DNA from: an uncultured Oscillospiraceae bacterium
GTDB lineage: Bacteria; Bacillota; Clostridia; Oscillospirales; Oscillospiraceae
NCBI GenBank assembly: GCA_950097245.1
Contig: CATNCS010000002.1
Location: 1 to 64,000 of the forward strand
Direction of reading: 5' to 3'
DNA length: 64,000 nt
The notes under the pieces are model-generated. The model did no database searches, was not told the DNA's origin, and saw only the letters and a program-made list of their open reading frames with translations. Shown here piece after piece: positions 8,667-18,134 of the stretch. A program made the position numbers and the translations under genes. Each line of letters begins with the position of its first letter. Within the stretch, counting starts at the first letter, position 1.

Positions 8667-9572
8667 GTGAAGCATAAAAAAAGCAGCGCCTTTGCCCGGC
8701 AGTCCGCCGGCGACAGGGCCCTCTTGATCGTCGCGTATACCATCCTCGGTCTGTTTCTGGCCGCCATCATTTTCCCCATCATCTACATTATTCTTTCGTC
8801 CTTCATCGACCCCATCACCCTCCAGAACAAGGGCGTGACCTTCGACTTCAGCAAGTGGACGCTGATGGCCTATGAGCGGGTGCTGGGCAACGCCCAGATC
8901 TGGGTGGGCTTTAAGAACGCCCTGCTCTACTCCATCGAAGCCACCATCCTGGGCGGGGTCGTCACCCTGTTGGCCGCCTACCCCATGTCCCGGCCCGATT
9001 TCCGAGGCAGAGGCTTCTTCAATGTGATCTTCGTCATCACCATGTTCTTCGGCGGCGGCCTGATCCCCACCTACCTGCTGATCGACGACCTTAACCTGCT
9101 GGACAACCCCTTGGCCATCCTGCTGCCCTGCGCCTTCAACGTGTGGAACATGATTATTGCCCGCACCTACTACCAGGGCATCCCCCGGGACCTCCAGGAG
9201 GCGGCGGACATTGACGGAGCCACCGAAATGGCCTACTTTTTCAAGATCCTGATCCCCGTCTGCACCCCCATCATCGCCACCATCTCCATGTGGAACTTCG
9301 TGGGCATGTGGAACAGCTACTTTGACGCCATGATCTACCTGAAGGACCCCGCTAAGCAGCCTTTGCAGCTGGTCCTCCGTTCCATCCTGATCCAGAGCCA
9401 GCCTGAGGCCGGTATGGTCTCCGATATCCAGAGCACCGCCGAGCGGGCCCAGCTGGCCGAGCTGCTCAAGTACGCCACCATCATTATTTCCAGCATTCCC
9501 CTGATGATCATGTATCCCTTCTTCCAAAAGTACTTCGATAACGGCATTATGGCCGGTGCAGTGAAGGGATAA
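8667..9572 (+). CDS. CUT1 sugar ABC transporter permease (YtcP/AraQ type)
   Basis: A 301-residue permease with six membrane helices and the EAA motif EAADIDGATEMAYFFKILIP. It starts with GTG at 8667, preceded by AAAGGGGAG at suitable distance. Partner of the LplB-type permease 19 nt upstream. Followed after 62 nt by the solute-binding lipoprotein, so the three make one importer. Confidence 0.9.
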   Translation: MKHKKSSAFARQSAGDRALLIVAYTILGLFLAAIIFPIIYIILSSFIDPITLQNKGVTFDFSKWTLMAYERVLGNAQIWVGFKNALLYSIEATILGGVVTLLAAYPMSRPDFRGRGFFNVIFVITMFFGGGLIPTYLLIDDLNLLDNPLAILLPCAFNVWNMIIARTYYQGIPRDLQEAADIDGATEMAYFFKILIPVCTPIIATISMWNFVGMWNSYFDAMIYLKDPAKQPLQLVLRSILIQSQPEAGMVSDIQSTAERAQLAELLKYATIIISSIPLMIMYPFFQKYFDNGIMAGAVKG

Positions 9573-9634
9573 GGCCCCTTTTTCAAGAAACGTAAAGCGT
9601 GCCAACCACAACTATCATAAAAAGGAGAATCGAT

Positions 9635-11311
9635 ATGAAAAAGTTCTTTCGCAGGAGCATCTCCCTCGCCCTGGCGCTGGTCATGGCTACAGGTCTGCTG
9701 GCAAGCTGCGGCGGCGGCAACAAGCTGGGCGGAAACAGCAAGGGCCTGGAGGTAGACCCCGCCGAGGTGGCCATGCCCCTGGCGGAAAAGGCCACCATCA
9801 AGGGCCTGACCCAGTTCCCCGCCGGCACCGAGTCCGACCCCAACAACCGCACCATCTTCAAGCGCCTGGAGGAGCAGACCAACGTCCATGTGGAGTGGCG
9901 GGCCATTCAGAAAGACCAGTGGGGCGACACCATCCAGCTGGAGATGTCCAACGCCAAGACCCTGCCCGATTTCGTGTTCGACGCAGGCTTTGGCGAGGTC
10001 GATCTGCTGAAGTACTCCAAGCAGGGCGTTATCATCCCCCTGGAGGACTATATTGACAAGTATATGCCCAACCTGAAAAAGGTCTTTGAGCAGGTGCCTG
10101 AGTATGAGGCCATGTGCAGGGACTCGGAGGGCCACATCTGGGGCCTGCCCTGGATCGAGCAGCTGGGCTACCACAACACCGCCATCCAGCTGCTGGGCAA
10201 CATGCCCTTCATCAACACCGCGTGGCTGGACTTCCTGGGCCTGGAGATGCCCACCACCGTGGACGAGTTCGAGGCTGTCCTCATTGCCTTCCGTGACAAC
10301 GCCGCTGCCCTGAAAGCCCAGTTCAACATCGACGGCGACATCATCCCCATGTCCTGCATCGTCAACGACGGCGGCCAGGACCCCTTCATCCTCATCAACG
10401 GCTTTGGCGAGGGCTACGGCGACCCCGACGCCGGGAAGCACCTGGCCGTGACCGACGAGGGCAAGGTGGTCAGCGTGGCCACCTCCGAGGGCTTCAAGAA
10501 GGGCACCGCCTGGCTGCACAAGCTGTATGAGGAGAAGCTCATCGACGTGGAAGCCTTCACCCAGGACTGGTCCACCTACGTGGCCAAGGGCAAGAGCGGC
10601 CGCTACGGTGTCTGCTTCACCTGGGACGTGGGTAATGTCGCCCCCTCCCTGGAGGGCTGGGCGCCCCTGCCCATGCTGAAGGCTGACACCGTGAACCTCA
10701 CTCCCGCCACCGCCTCCTACACCTCCGGCTTCCAGCGCGGCCGCTGCGTTGTCACCTCCGTGGCCGAGAATCCCGCCCTGGTCTGCGCCTGGCTGGACCA
10801 GATGTACGCTCCCCTCCAGTCCCCCCAGAACAACTGGGGCACCTATGGCGAGGATGACGGCTTCGACATCTTCACCATGGGCACCAATGCCAAGGGCGAG
10901 CCCATGCTCCAGCACGCCCCTCTGGGCGACAAGTCCCCCGTGGAGGTCCGGGAGGCCGAGAGCGTCAACGGCCCTCTGGCCATCCTGGACAGCTACTACG
11001 GCGAGTACGTCACTCTGCCCGATGACGCCGCTTACCGCCTGGACTGGATCAAGGAGATCTACACCCCCGTCTGCACCGCCAAGTACTGCCTGCCCAGCTT
11101 CTTCATGACTCAGGAGGACTCCGTGACCGATTCCAACCTGGGCGCCGATATCGGCAAGTGCATCAACGAGTTCAAGGCCCGCGCCGTCCTGGAGGGCTTC
11201 TCCGACGCCGACTGGGATCAGTTCCAGGCCGACCTCCAGTCCTATAAGCTGGACGAGTATGTGGCCCTGTATCAGAAGTATTTCGACGCCTATCTGGAGG
11301 CCCAGAAGTAA
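9635..11311 (+). CDS. Sugar-binding lipoprotein of the CUT1 transporter
   Basis: Start moved from the track (TTG region at 9599) to the ATG at 9635, which has AAAGGAG 7 nt before it. The product has 558 residues with a lipoprotein signal: MKKFF, a hydrophobic core and the lipobox LASC with Cys at position 25. The size and the sequence resemble the large LipO/YtcQ-type binding proteins that go with LplB permeases, which bind oligosaccharides. Codon use is strikingly GC3-rich and uniform, as expected for a highly expressed gene. The hairpin following it probably reduces read-through into the downstream enzymes. Confidence 0.9.
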   Translation: MKKFFRRSISLALALVMATGLLASCGGGNKLGGNSKGLEVDPAEVAMPLAEKATIKGLTQFPAGTESDPNNRTIFKRLEEQTNVHVEWRAIQKDQWGDTIQLEMSNAKTLPDFVFDAGFGEVDLLKYSKQGVIIPLEDYIDKYMPNLKKVFEQVPEYEAMCRDSEGHIWGLPWIEQLGYHNTAIQLLGNMPFINTAWLDFLGLEMPTTVDEFEAVLIAFRDNAAALKAQFNIDGDIIPMSCIVNDGGQDPFILINGFGEGYGDPDAGKHLAVTDEGKVVSVATSEGFKKGTAWLHKLYEEKLIDVEAFTQDWSTYVAKGKSGRYGVCFTWDVGNVAPSLEGWAPLPMLKADTVNLTPATASYTSGFQRGRCVVTSVAENPALVCAWLDQMYAPLQSPQNNWGTYGEDDGFDIFTMGTNAKGEPMLQHAPLGDKSPVEVREAESVNGPLAILDSYYGEYVTLPDDAAYRLDWIKEIYTPVCTAKYCLPSFFMTQEDSVTDSNLGADIGKCINEFKARAVLEGFSDADWDQFQADLQSYKLDEYVALYQKYFDAYLEAQK

Positions 11312-11345
11312 ACGTTCCCAGGCAGAGAGCTGCCGTTCCTACGTT

Positions 11346-11379
11346 CCCCCGTCCCTCCCTGTGGGGGCGGGGGCGTTTT
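11346..11379 (+). terminator. Intra-operon hairpin with T tract
   Basis: CCCCCG (11346-11351) pairs with CGGGGG (11368-11373), extended inward by CCC/GGG, followed by TTTT. Lying between the binding-protein and GH32 genes, it could lower expression of the enzymes relative to the binding protein. Confidence 0.5.
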
Positions 11380-11436
11380 AAAAAGGTCAGAATAAAACGC
11401 CCTCTATGGCGGGCGTGTGCAATGATGGAGGTTCCT

Positions 11437-12930
11437 ATGAGCAGTAACATTTTAAGGGAAGCGCGGAGACATGAGGAGATCGCGGAGCAGCTGATCCCGC
11501 CCCAGGCCCGCCCCTCGTTCCACCTGTCTTCCCGGGTGGGATGGATGAACGATCCCAACGGCTTTTCCTATTACCAGGGGAAATACCACCTGTTTTATCA
11601 GTATTACCCCTACGAATCCAAATGGGGCCCCATGCACTGGGGGCACGCGGTCAGTGAGGACCTGCTCCACTGGGAGTATCTCCCGGCCGCCCTGGCCCCG
11701 GATACGCCGGCAGACAAGGACGGGTGCTTTTCCGGCAGCGCGGTGGAGCTGGCTGACGGCCGGCAGCTGCTGATGTATACGGGTGTCTCCGCCGGGCCCA
11801 AGCTGCCGGACGGGACCAGTGACGACAGGCAGACCCAGTGCGTCGCGGTGGGAGACGGCGTGAACTATGAGAAGTACCCCGGCAATCCGGTCCTGACCGG
11901 CGAGGACATCCCCGAGGGCGGCAGCAAGGTGGATTTCCGGGACCCGAAAATCTGGCGGGAGGCGGATGGGACCTACCGCTGCGTGGCGGGGAACCGCCCG
12001 GCCGACGGCAGCGGCCAGATCCTCCTTTACTCCAGCCCGGACGGGTTCCACTGGAAGTTCGAGAGTGTGCTGGCCGAAAACAAAAACAGGTTCGGCCTGA
12101 TGTGGGAGTGCCCGGACTTCTTCCAGCTGGACGGGAAATATGTCCTTCTGACCAGCCCCCAGGATATGCTGCCCAGTGGGTTCGAGTACCACAACGGCAA
12201 CGGGACCCTGTGCCTGATTGGCAGCTTTGATGAGCAGAGCAAGACCTTCCAGGAGGAGCGCGACCAGGCCATTGACTACGGCATCGACTTCTACGCCCCC
12301 CAGACCCTGCTGGCCCCCGATGGCCGGCGGATCATGATCGCCTGGATGCAGAACTGGGACACCCTGTCCATCGCATCCCTGAAAGCCCCCTGGTTTGGAC
12401 AGATGACGGTGCCCAGGGAGCTGTCCATCAAAAATGGCCGGCTGTATCAGTGTCCGGTCCGTGAGCTGGACGGGCTACGGAGCGGACGTGTCTCCTATCA
12501 AAATGTAGACTTCCAGGGAGAGCTGACCCTGGAAGGGATCAAGGGCCGAAAGGTTGACGTCACCATCACCCTGAGGCCCGGCGATGAGGAACATATTTAT
12601 AAAAAATTCTCCGTCTGGTTCGGGCAGGACGATACTTACCATACAGCGATCAGCTTCCGGCCCTATGAGTCCGTTCTGAAAATCGACCGCAAATTCTCCG
12701 GCTCACGCCGGGCCATCATCCACCAGCGGAGGTGTAAGGTCCCCCAAAACGGGGGGAATATCACCTTCCGTATGATCCTGGACCGCTTCAGCGTAGAGAT
12801 TTTTGTCAATCACGGCGAGCAGACCCTGTCGGCGACCATGTATACCGATCTGTCCGCCGACGGCTTTCGGTTCTTTGCTGACGGGGAGGTCACCATGGAC
12901 ATTGAAAAGTACGATCTGGACGGGGAATAG
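11437..12930 (+). CDS. GH32 beta-fructosidase / sucrose(-6-phosphate) hydrolase, cytoplasmic
   Basis: A 497-residue enzyme without a signal peptide. All three family-32 signatures are present: WMNDPNG (nucleophile Asp39), FRDP (transition-state stabiliser near residue 169) and the EC motif in MWECPDF (acid/base Glu near 224), followed by a beta-sandwich domain. ATG 11437 is preferred over the upstream ATGs because GGAGG lies directly before it. Since uptake is by an ABC transporter and not a PTS, the substrate is probably an unphosphorylated fructoside such as sucrose, kestose or short fructan, giving free fructose for the next gene product. Confidence 0.92.
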   Translation: MSSNILREARRHEEIAEQLIPPQARPSFHLSSRVGWMNDPNGFSYYQGKYHLFYQYYPYESKWGPMHWGHAVSEDLLHWEYLPAALAPDTPADKDGCFSGSAVELADGRQLLMYTGVSAGPKLPDGTSDDRQTQCVAVGDGVNYEKYPGNPVLTGEDIPEGGSKVDFRDPKIWREADGTYRCVAGNRPADGSGQILLYSSPDGFHWKFESVLAENKNRFGLMWECPDFFQLDGKYVLLTSPQDMLPSGFEYHNGNGTLCLIGSFDEQSKTFQEERDQAIDYGIDFYAPQTLLAPDGRRIMIAWMQNWDTLSIASLKAPWFGQMTVPRELSIKNGRLYQCPVRELDGLRSGRVSYQNVDFQGELTLEGIKGRKVDVTITLRPGDEEHIYKKFSVWFGQDDTYHTAISFRPYESVLKIDRKFSGSRRAIIHQRRCKVPQNGGNITFRMILDRFSVEIFVNHGEQTLSATMYTDLSADGFRFFADGEVTMDIEKYDLDGE

Positions 12931-12939
12931 GAGGCAGAA

Positions 12940-13920
12940 ATGAATCGAAAATTCGACGTTGTGGCCCTTGGAGAGCTGCTGATCGACTTTACGCAGAATG
13001 GAGTCAGCGAACAGGGAAATCCGCTGCTGGAGGCCAACCCCGGCGGCGCGCCCTGCAATGTGCTGGCCATGCTGCAAAAGCTGGGGAAGGCCACCGCCTT
13101 TGTGGGCAAGGTGGGGGAGGATATGTTTGGCCGCCAGCTCCGCGGGGTGGTGGAACAGGCCGGCATCGACCTGACAAATCTGGTGATGGACCCTGCCGCC
13201 CACACGACCCTGGCCTTTGTGCAGACCTTCGCCAACGGCGACCGGGATTTCTCCTTCTACCGCGACCCCGGCGCTGATATGCTGCTTACCGCCGATGAGG
13301 TGCCGGAGGATGTGATCGCCAATAGCCGCGTCTTCCACTTCGGCACTCTGTCCATGACCCATCCCGGCGTGCGCGAGGCCACCAAAAAGGCAGTGGCCTG
13401 CGCAAAAGACGCCGGAGCTCTGGTGTCCTTTGACCCCAACCTCCGCCCGCCCCTGTGGGCCGGTCTGGAGGATGCCCGGGCGCAGATCGCCTGGGGGCTG
13501 GGGCAATGCGACGTGCTGAAGATTGCCGACAATGAGCTGGAGTTTATGACCGGCCAGACGGACTTTGACAAGGGCGCCGCTGTCCTTCAGGCGGAGTACC
13601 CCAACATCCGCATTTTGAACGTCACCGCCGGGGCAGAGGGCAGCTGCTCCTACTACGGAGGCAGGCGGGTGTTTGTTCCCGCCGTCAAGCTGGGCGGCAC
13701 CATTGAGACCACCGGCGCGGGGGACACCTTCTGCGCCTGCGTGCTGAACTTTGTTCTGGAACACGGCACAGAAAATTTGACAGAAGCGGATCTGACCGAC
13801 ATGCTGCGCTTCGCTAACGCCGCCGCTTATCTTGTCACCACCAGAAAGGGAGCAATCCGCTCCATGCCAGAACAGGCAGAGGTGGAAGCTCTTATGAGCG
13901 GAGATGGAGGTGGTCTGTGA
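12940..13920 (+). CDS. Fructokinase, PfkB family
   Basis: A 326-residue ribokinase-fold kinase. N-terminal GELLIDF and NPGGAPCNVLAML match the sugar-binding region of bacterial fructokinases, and TTGAGDTF near the C-terminus holds the catalytic Asp and anion hole. It phosphorylates fructose to fructose 6-phosphate with ATP, feeding glycolysis. It lies 9 nt after the GH32 gene, which releases fructose, so the pathway order fits. Its stop overlaps the next start. Confidence 0.92.
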   Translation: MNRKFDVVALGELLIDFTQNGVSEQGNPLLEANPGGAPCNVLAMLQKLGKATAFVGKVGEDMFGRQLRGVVEQAGIDLTNLVMDPAAHTTLAFVQTFANGDRDFSFYRDPGADMLLTADEVPEDVIANSRVFHFGTLSMTHPGVREATKKAVACAKDAGALVSFDPNLRPPLWAGLEDARAQIAWGLGQCDVLKIADNELEFMTGQTDFDKGAAVLQAEYPNIRILNVTAGAEGSCSYYGGRRVFVPAVKLGGTIETTGAGDTFCACVLNFVLEHGTENLTEADLTDMLRFANAAAYLVTTRKGAIRSMPEQAEVEALMSGDGGGL

Positions 13921-15461
13921 TGCGGAAGGAAAAAGCTGGAATGAATATTGGGGCTGCACCAATCTGCTTGGTATTGTTTTTATTGACCATTTTTTTATTC
14001 AGCGGCTGCGGACAAAATTCCAATGGAGACGGCAGCTTTGCCGACCCTGGAAATGACAAAGATTTTTCCCAACTGACTACGCCGGAGCAGCAGGAGGCGG
14101 CTTACAACTATCGGGCTTATTTCCGGCCCGCCCTGGATGGAGGCGAGCAGCCCTATGTGGGGGACACTATGCCCTTCTATGAGGACGGCGTCTATTACAT
14201 CTACTACCTGAAGGATAAGGGCGATTCCCGCAACCATTCCCTCTATCTGGCCACCACCACGGATTTTGTCCGCTACATCGAATATGACGAGGCGATTCTG
14301 GAGTCTACCCCGGGCGCTCAGGATGACTGGATCGGCACTGGCTCCGTGGTAAAGGTGGGTGAGAAATACTATTTGTTCTACACCGGCCACACCGATGGGC
14401 CCATGGAGTTTAAAGAAAAAATTCTGGTGGCGGAGGGGGACAGCCCCTTGGCTTTTACAAAGCTGCCGGACTGGGAACTGATCCCGCCCGAGGAACTGGG
14501 CCAGAAGCGGGACTTCCGCGACCCCCAGGCCTACTACGATCCTGACAGCGGGAGTATCACCCTGACGGTAACCGCCGCTCAAGACGGCGTGGCCCGGATC
14601 TTGAAGTTTACTCTGAGCGCCGACCTGCAGACCAGCACCTATGACGGCATCATCTTTTCCGACCCTACCGAAAGCTTTTGGAACCTGGAGTGCAGCGATA
14701 CCTTCCGCCTGGGTGACACTTGGTACCTCACCTACTCGGGCCAGGACGATACGCTCTGGTTCACCAGTTCCGACACCCCCTACGGCCCCTACGGAGAGGC
14801 CAAGCGCCTGGACGGCAAGCTGTTCTACGCCGCCAAGCATGTGGAGGATGGAGAAAATTCCTACATGGTGGGCTGGGCCCGCCGGTCTGAGGTGATGTTT
14901 TCCACCATGGGCGTTACCGACTGGGCGGGCAATCTGGCGGTGCAGAAAATCATTCAGAAAGAAAACGGGGATTTGGCGCTGGCGCCGGTGGATTCTGTCG
15001 CGGAAGGCTTTACCGCCCGCCGATTGCTGGCAGTAAAGAAACCAGAGGTGCTTGTGAAGGCTAAGGATTCCTACGTCTATATGGATACCTTTACCTGCTA
15101 TGAGAGCTTTCTGATCCAAGGCGAGTTCTGTTATGAGAAAGAGGGCATATTCGGCCTGAGCTTTGACTTTGACGGCAACCCCGGATTAAACAAGTTCATT
15201 GCGGTCAATCCCGCTGAACATAAACTCCAGCTTTGGTTCAATGAGGGTGACACCCTAATCACTGAGACGGCAGCGGAGCTCCAGCCGGGTGAGATTTATT
15301 CCTTCACCTACATTCAGGAGGGCTCTGTAGGTATCTTCTACATTGACGGCGTGGCGGCCCTGACTGTCCGCCTGTATGGTGCCAGCGGCAAGCCGATTCA
15401 ATTGTTTGCGAAAGAAAATAGCGTACAGTTCATGTCGCTGGAACAGTACACACGGCCTTGA
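13920..15461 (+). CDS. Secreted GH32-type fructanase lipoprotein
   Basis: A 513-residue protein with a lipoprotein signal (lipobox FSGC, Cys30). The catalytic triad can be read as Asp in GDTMPFYEDG (near 81), FRDP (near 200) and LEC (Glu near 256), so a GH32 five-bladed propeller is likely active although the nucleophile motif departs from WxNDPNG. The C-terminal part resembles a concanavalin-like sandwich. The ATG overlaps the fructokinase stop; GGAGGTGG lies upstream. Anchored outside the membrane, it could cut levan, inulin or long fructo-oligosaccharides into pieces for the importer. GH43-like activity is an alternative. Confidence 0.8.
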   Translation: MRKEKAGMNIGAAPICLVLFLLTIFLFSGCGQNSNGDGSFADPGNDKDFSQLTTPEQQEAAYNYRAYFRPALDGGEQPYVGDTMPFYEDGVYYIYYLKDKGDSRNHSLYLATTTDFVRYIEYDEAILESTPGAQDDWIGTGSVVKVGEKYYLFYTGHTDGPMEFKEKILVAEGDSPLAFTKLPDWELIPPEELGQKRDFRDPQAYYDPDSGSITLTVTAAQDGVARILKFTLSADLQTSTYDGIIFSDPTESFWNLECSDTFRLGDTWYLTYSGQDDTLWFTSSDTPYGPYGEAKRLDGKLFYAAKHVEDGENSYMVGWARRSEVMFSTMGVTDWAGNLAVQKIIQKENGDLALAPVDSVAEGFTARRLLAVKKPEVLVKAKDSYVYMDTFTCYESFLIQGEFCYEKEGIFGLSFDFDGNPGLNKFIAVNPAEHKLQLWFNEGDTLITETAAELQPGEIYSFTYIQEGSVGIFYIDGVAALTVRLYGASGKPIQLFAKENSVQFMSLEQYTRP

Positions 15462-15779
15462 TTATTTCTGCTGTTTCTGAATGAGAGAATTAAGCCGAAA
15501 GGGGCAACTGCTTGAGACGCTATCTGTATGGCGGCCTGTAGATACTGGGTGGCAAGCTAAGGCTCTGCCCCAATCTCTCTAAGGCGTGGAGTAAGCTGAG
15601 CTTATAACCCTGTTGTGGAAGGGACAAAAGTCGGCAGTTACCGTTTCTAAAGGGACAGTAGAGGGCATCAATGTGGCAAAGACCTCTCTTATTACATTGG
15701 AGGCTTGGGGGAATGAATATGCTTTTGAAAAGGATCTGGTCTACTTAAAATAAGACATTTGACTGAAACCCAATAAGGG
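15462..15779. other. Decayed intergenic stretch at the accessory-region boundary
   Basis: About 320 bp with no complete gene. Base composition drops compared with the upstream operon. A 52-codon open stretch (15595-15753) ends it. No obvious attachment-site repeat was found by eye. Confidence 0.5.
15595..15753 (+). pseudogene. Possible gene remnant, C-terminal fragment
   Basis: 52 sense codons between TAA (15592) and TAA (15751), reading for example TVEGINVAKTSLITLEAWG and AFEKDLVYLK at the end. It has no start codon with a ribosome site. The composition looks protein-like but I do not recognise it. It may be the tail of a gene lost when the mobile element arrived. Confidence 0.3.
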
Positions 15780-16484
15780 GTGATCCGCATAAAGAGACAG
15801 ATATTAGTTGTGGATAATGATTTAGCCACATGTCAGAGTATACGAGAAGGCTTACGGGATAGCTTGACAGAGGTGTGCTGCATAACATCTGCGGTGGAAG
15901 CACTGACCAGCTATATGAAGCAGGATTATTGTCTGGTTATTCTGGATATCCAACTTGATGATATAGACAGTATGGAACTGCTCAAAACAATGCGGTGTAC
16001 GAACCACACTCCAATTTTAGTACTTACTGCTCCTTTAACATCGGAGGAAATCATTACGCTTCTCAATGCAGGTGCAGATACTTATCTCGAAAAACCGCTG
16101 AATATAGAGGTTTGTTTTGCACAGGCAAACGCCTTGATGCGATTATATATTGATTCAGACATTAATCATGAACAACATCAGCCTCTTATCCGTGGGGCAG
16201 AATTGATCGTCAGTCCCCGATACAGACAAGTTATGGTGGATGGTAAACCGCTGGAATTGAGTCGTAAAGAATTTGACTTGCTGCACTGCCTCGCTGCTTA
16301 TCCTGGTCAGGTATTTTCCCGTGAACAGATTTACAGCCATATCTGGGATGATGAACCCACTGTAGCTGTGGATGAAGCTGTAAAATCACTGATCAAGAAA
16401 CTCCGAAAGAAGTTGGCCACTGTCGATAAAGACTACATTCAAAATATGCGCGGAGTCGGATATAAATTTGTTTTACAAGATTAA
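15780..16484 (+). CDS. OmpR/PhoB-family response regulator (orphan)
   Basis: A 234-residue protein. The receiver domain (1-120) shows acidic VVDND, the phospho-acceptor in LVILDIQLDD, a conserved LTA and the Lys of YLEKPLN. The C-terminal winged helix ends in YIQNMRGVGYKF, typical of OmpR-type DNA-binding domains. The only start that keeps the first strand is GTG at 15780, with a poor ribosome site (AAGGGG abutting it). No histidine kinase is adjacent, unlike VanRS-type pairs. Codon use is far more AT-rich than the fructan operon, in line with horizontal origin. Confidence 0.85.
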   Translation: MIRIKRQILVVDNDLATCQSIREGLRDSLTEVCCITSAVEALTSYMKQDYCLVILDIQLDDIDSMELLKTMRCTNHTPILVLTAPLTSEEIITLLNAGADTYLEKPLNIEVCFAQANALMRLYIDSDINHEQHQPLIRGAELIVSPRYRQVMVDGKPLELSRKEFDLLHCLAAYPGQVFSREQIYSHIWDDEPTVAVDEAVKSLIKKLRKKLATVDKDYIQNMRGVGYKFVLQD

Positions 16485-17076
16485 ATATGTATAAATCAAT
16501 ATCGGTCAGCAGAATGGCATCCTGTTTAGGGAAATTCTGCTGACTGACTTTTTTGTCGAAATATGCGAAAACAGCCCCGATAAAGCCCCGGTAAAGCCCC
16601 GAACACGCCCCTTTTAGTTTCTATACTATCTCCAATGGCAGTATTAAGACAAACGGAGGGATTCAACCACCCCGGCAGGCGGCAGTAAAACTGCCACTTT
16701 TCCCCTTGGTGAAGGGAGATAAGCCGTCTGTGTGCCAGCCGTAAACGGAAGGAGTTCCTTCCATCGTATTGAGAATGTCCGCCGGTATGACGTGCCAGGA
16801 CACACCGCTTACTTGAAAGCATTCAGGCGTCCTTGTCTCAATTTCTCTCGCAGGAATAGAAGGGAGCCGGTTCAAGGATCGACAAAACCTCCGCCTGCCC
16901 GATCAGTCACATCGACAAGATATCTCAATGCGTACCAAGCGGCCGAATTTTCACAGCTTTGTGGATTCGGCCGCTCTTTTTATACCTATGGGGTTTATCC
17001 CAGGTGTCGTTCTCCGCCAATCACATTTATCGCTTCACAGTACAACAATAAATTTTGATTGGAAAGGAAATTCATT
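16485..17076. other. Structured non-coding region before the sigma-like gene
   Basis: About 590 bp with no convincing gene. It contains three close copies of AAAGCCCCG (16576-16606), a small hairpin GGCAGTAAAACTGCC near 16683, a palindrome GGAAGGAGTTCCTTCC near 16748 and a strong terminator at 16938-16981. Could be a leader or small RNA of the element. Confidence 0.4.
16938..16981 (+). terminator. Rho-independent terminator
   Basis: Perfect 11-bp stem AGCGGCCGAAT / ATTCGGCCGCT with a 16-nt loop, then CTTTTT. It ends a transcript coming from the left, where no gene larger than the 16.5-16.9 kb non-coding block is seen. Confidence 0.75.
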
Positions 17077-17559
17077 ATGAATAACGATATGCGATCCTAT
17101 GTAATCAACCTGCTGGAAACTTATCAGGAGCGCACGCGGAAGATCGCTCTGCTACACTACGAGTTGGAACACCCCGCCCGTACATCCGAGGCTGAGATAA
17201 TCAGTGCGATGGCCTTGGGGCATGGTGCTGGCGGCAGCAGTCACACCGAGGGCCACATCTCCGACAAGACCCTCTACATCGCGCTCAACTACCAGAGCAA
17301 GGTTGATAAGCTGAACGCTGACACAAAAGAGGAGATTGTGGTGCATCTGGTGGAGCTGGAGCAGAAGCGGCTGGATTACTACATCTCGCTCTTGGAGTCC
17401 AGTCAAGCAGAAGTGATACATTTGTCCTATTTTGAGAGGTTATCCCAAGAAAAAGTGGCTGAATCCCTGGATTTATCTATCCGGACAGTCCAAACGTTAA
17501 AAGCCAAGGCGTTGAAGACTTTGACGGGGATGTACCAGTACGTCGCAAAACTCAACTAA
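17077..17559 (+). CDS. Sigma-70 region 4-like protein of conjugative elements
   Basis: 160 residues from the ATG at 17077 (AAAGGAAA upstream); the track start at 17059 is a TTG inside the leader. The C-terminal 60 residues form a sigma region 4 helix-turn-helix (FERLSQEKVAESLDLSIRTVQTLKAKAL). The N-terminal half (MNNDMRSYVINLLETYQERTRKIALL) matches a small protein I know from Tn1549-like elements, thought to control element gene expression. It has no region 2, so it is not a full sigma factor. Confidence 0.75.
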   Translation: MNNDMRSYVINLLETYQERTRKIALLHYELEHPARTSEAEIISAMALGHGAGGSSHTEGHISDKTLYIALNYQSKVDKLNADTKEEIVVHLVELEQKRLDYYISLLESSQAEVIHLSYFERLSQEKVAESLDLSIRTVQTLKAKALKTLTGMYQYVAKLN

Positions 17560-17671
17560 ACCGATTTGCGCGGCTTTTGCGGGAAATTTGCGGCTGTACT
17601 TCGCTGTATCTGCCGCTAGAAGGTAGTTGTAATTGCGTTTAATTCTGTGTTATTATTAAGCTGTCAAAAAA

Positions 17672-17715
17672 GGAAGGCACTCCAGGCCATGTCTGGGGTG
17701 CCTTCCCCTATTATT
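17672..17715 (+). terminator. Hairpin after the sigma-like gene
   Basis: GGAAGGCAC (17672-17680) pairs with GTGCCTTCC (17698-17706), extended by TCCAG/CTGGGG, then TATTATTT. Weak T tract; it may end the sigma-like transcript or fold in the leader of the next gene. Confidence 0.55.
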
Positions 17716-17732
17716 TACAAGGGGGTCATCTT

Positions 17733-17996
17733 ATGCGGGAAAAGATCACAGCAGAACAGTACACGCAAATGAAGGAAACCGACATCCGCTCCGTGGACCC
17801 GGCCACAGTGCCGGATATCCGGGACATCCATGTAAACCCAGCGCTTCCGCCGGCCGAGCGAATCCGGGAGGCCGCCCGACAGATGAAGGGCAATCCCTTC
17901 GTCTACCGCTGCGGCGGTCTTTTGGTCAAGACCTCCTTTGCCGGAACCCGGCCCCTCCAGGCTGTCCTGGAGGAGTGCCTGGAACATTCTAAATGA
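17733..17996 (+). CDS. Small conserved element protein, unknown function (DUF6870-like)
   Basis: 87 residues, ATG with AAGGGGG upstream. It starts MREKITAEQYTQMKETDIRSVDP and contains FVYRCGGLLVKTSF. From memory this resembles a small family (DUF6870) common on clostridial integrative elements beside recombinases; the assignment is tentative. No enzymatic motif is visible. Positioned between the sigma-like gene and the recombinase module. Confidence 0.6.
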   Translation: MREKITAEQYTQMKETDIRSVDPATVPDIRDIHVNPALPPAERIREAARQMKGNPFVYRCGGLLVKTSFAGTRPLQAVLEECLEHSK

Positions 17997-18017
17997 CAGC
18001 GCCGGTAAAACTCGCCC

Positions 18018-18046
18018 TTTACACAGAGCGAAAAAGCTGATATACT
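18018..18046 (+). promoter_or_regulatory. Predicted promoter of the recombinase module
   Basis: TTTACA (18018-18023), 17-nt spacer, TATACT (18041-18046), about 90 nt before the first recombinase start. Confidence 0.5.
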
Positions 18047-18134
18047 GAATGCGGATCAAATCAGATAAGGTTATTCCATGAGTGCTTTCTGACTGAAAAT
18101 CCGCATGTTGCGGGGAATGTCAGGAGGTTTTCTC

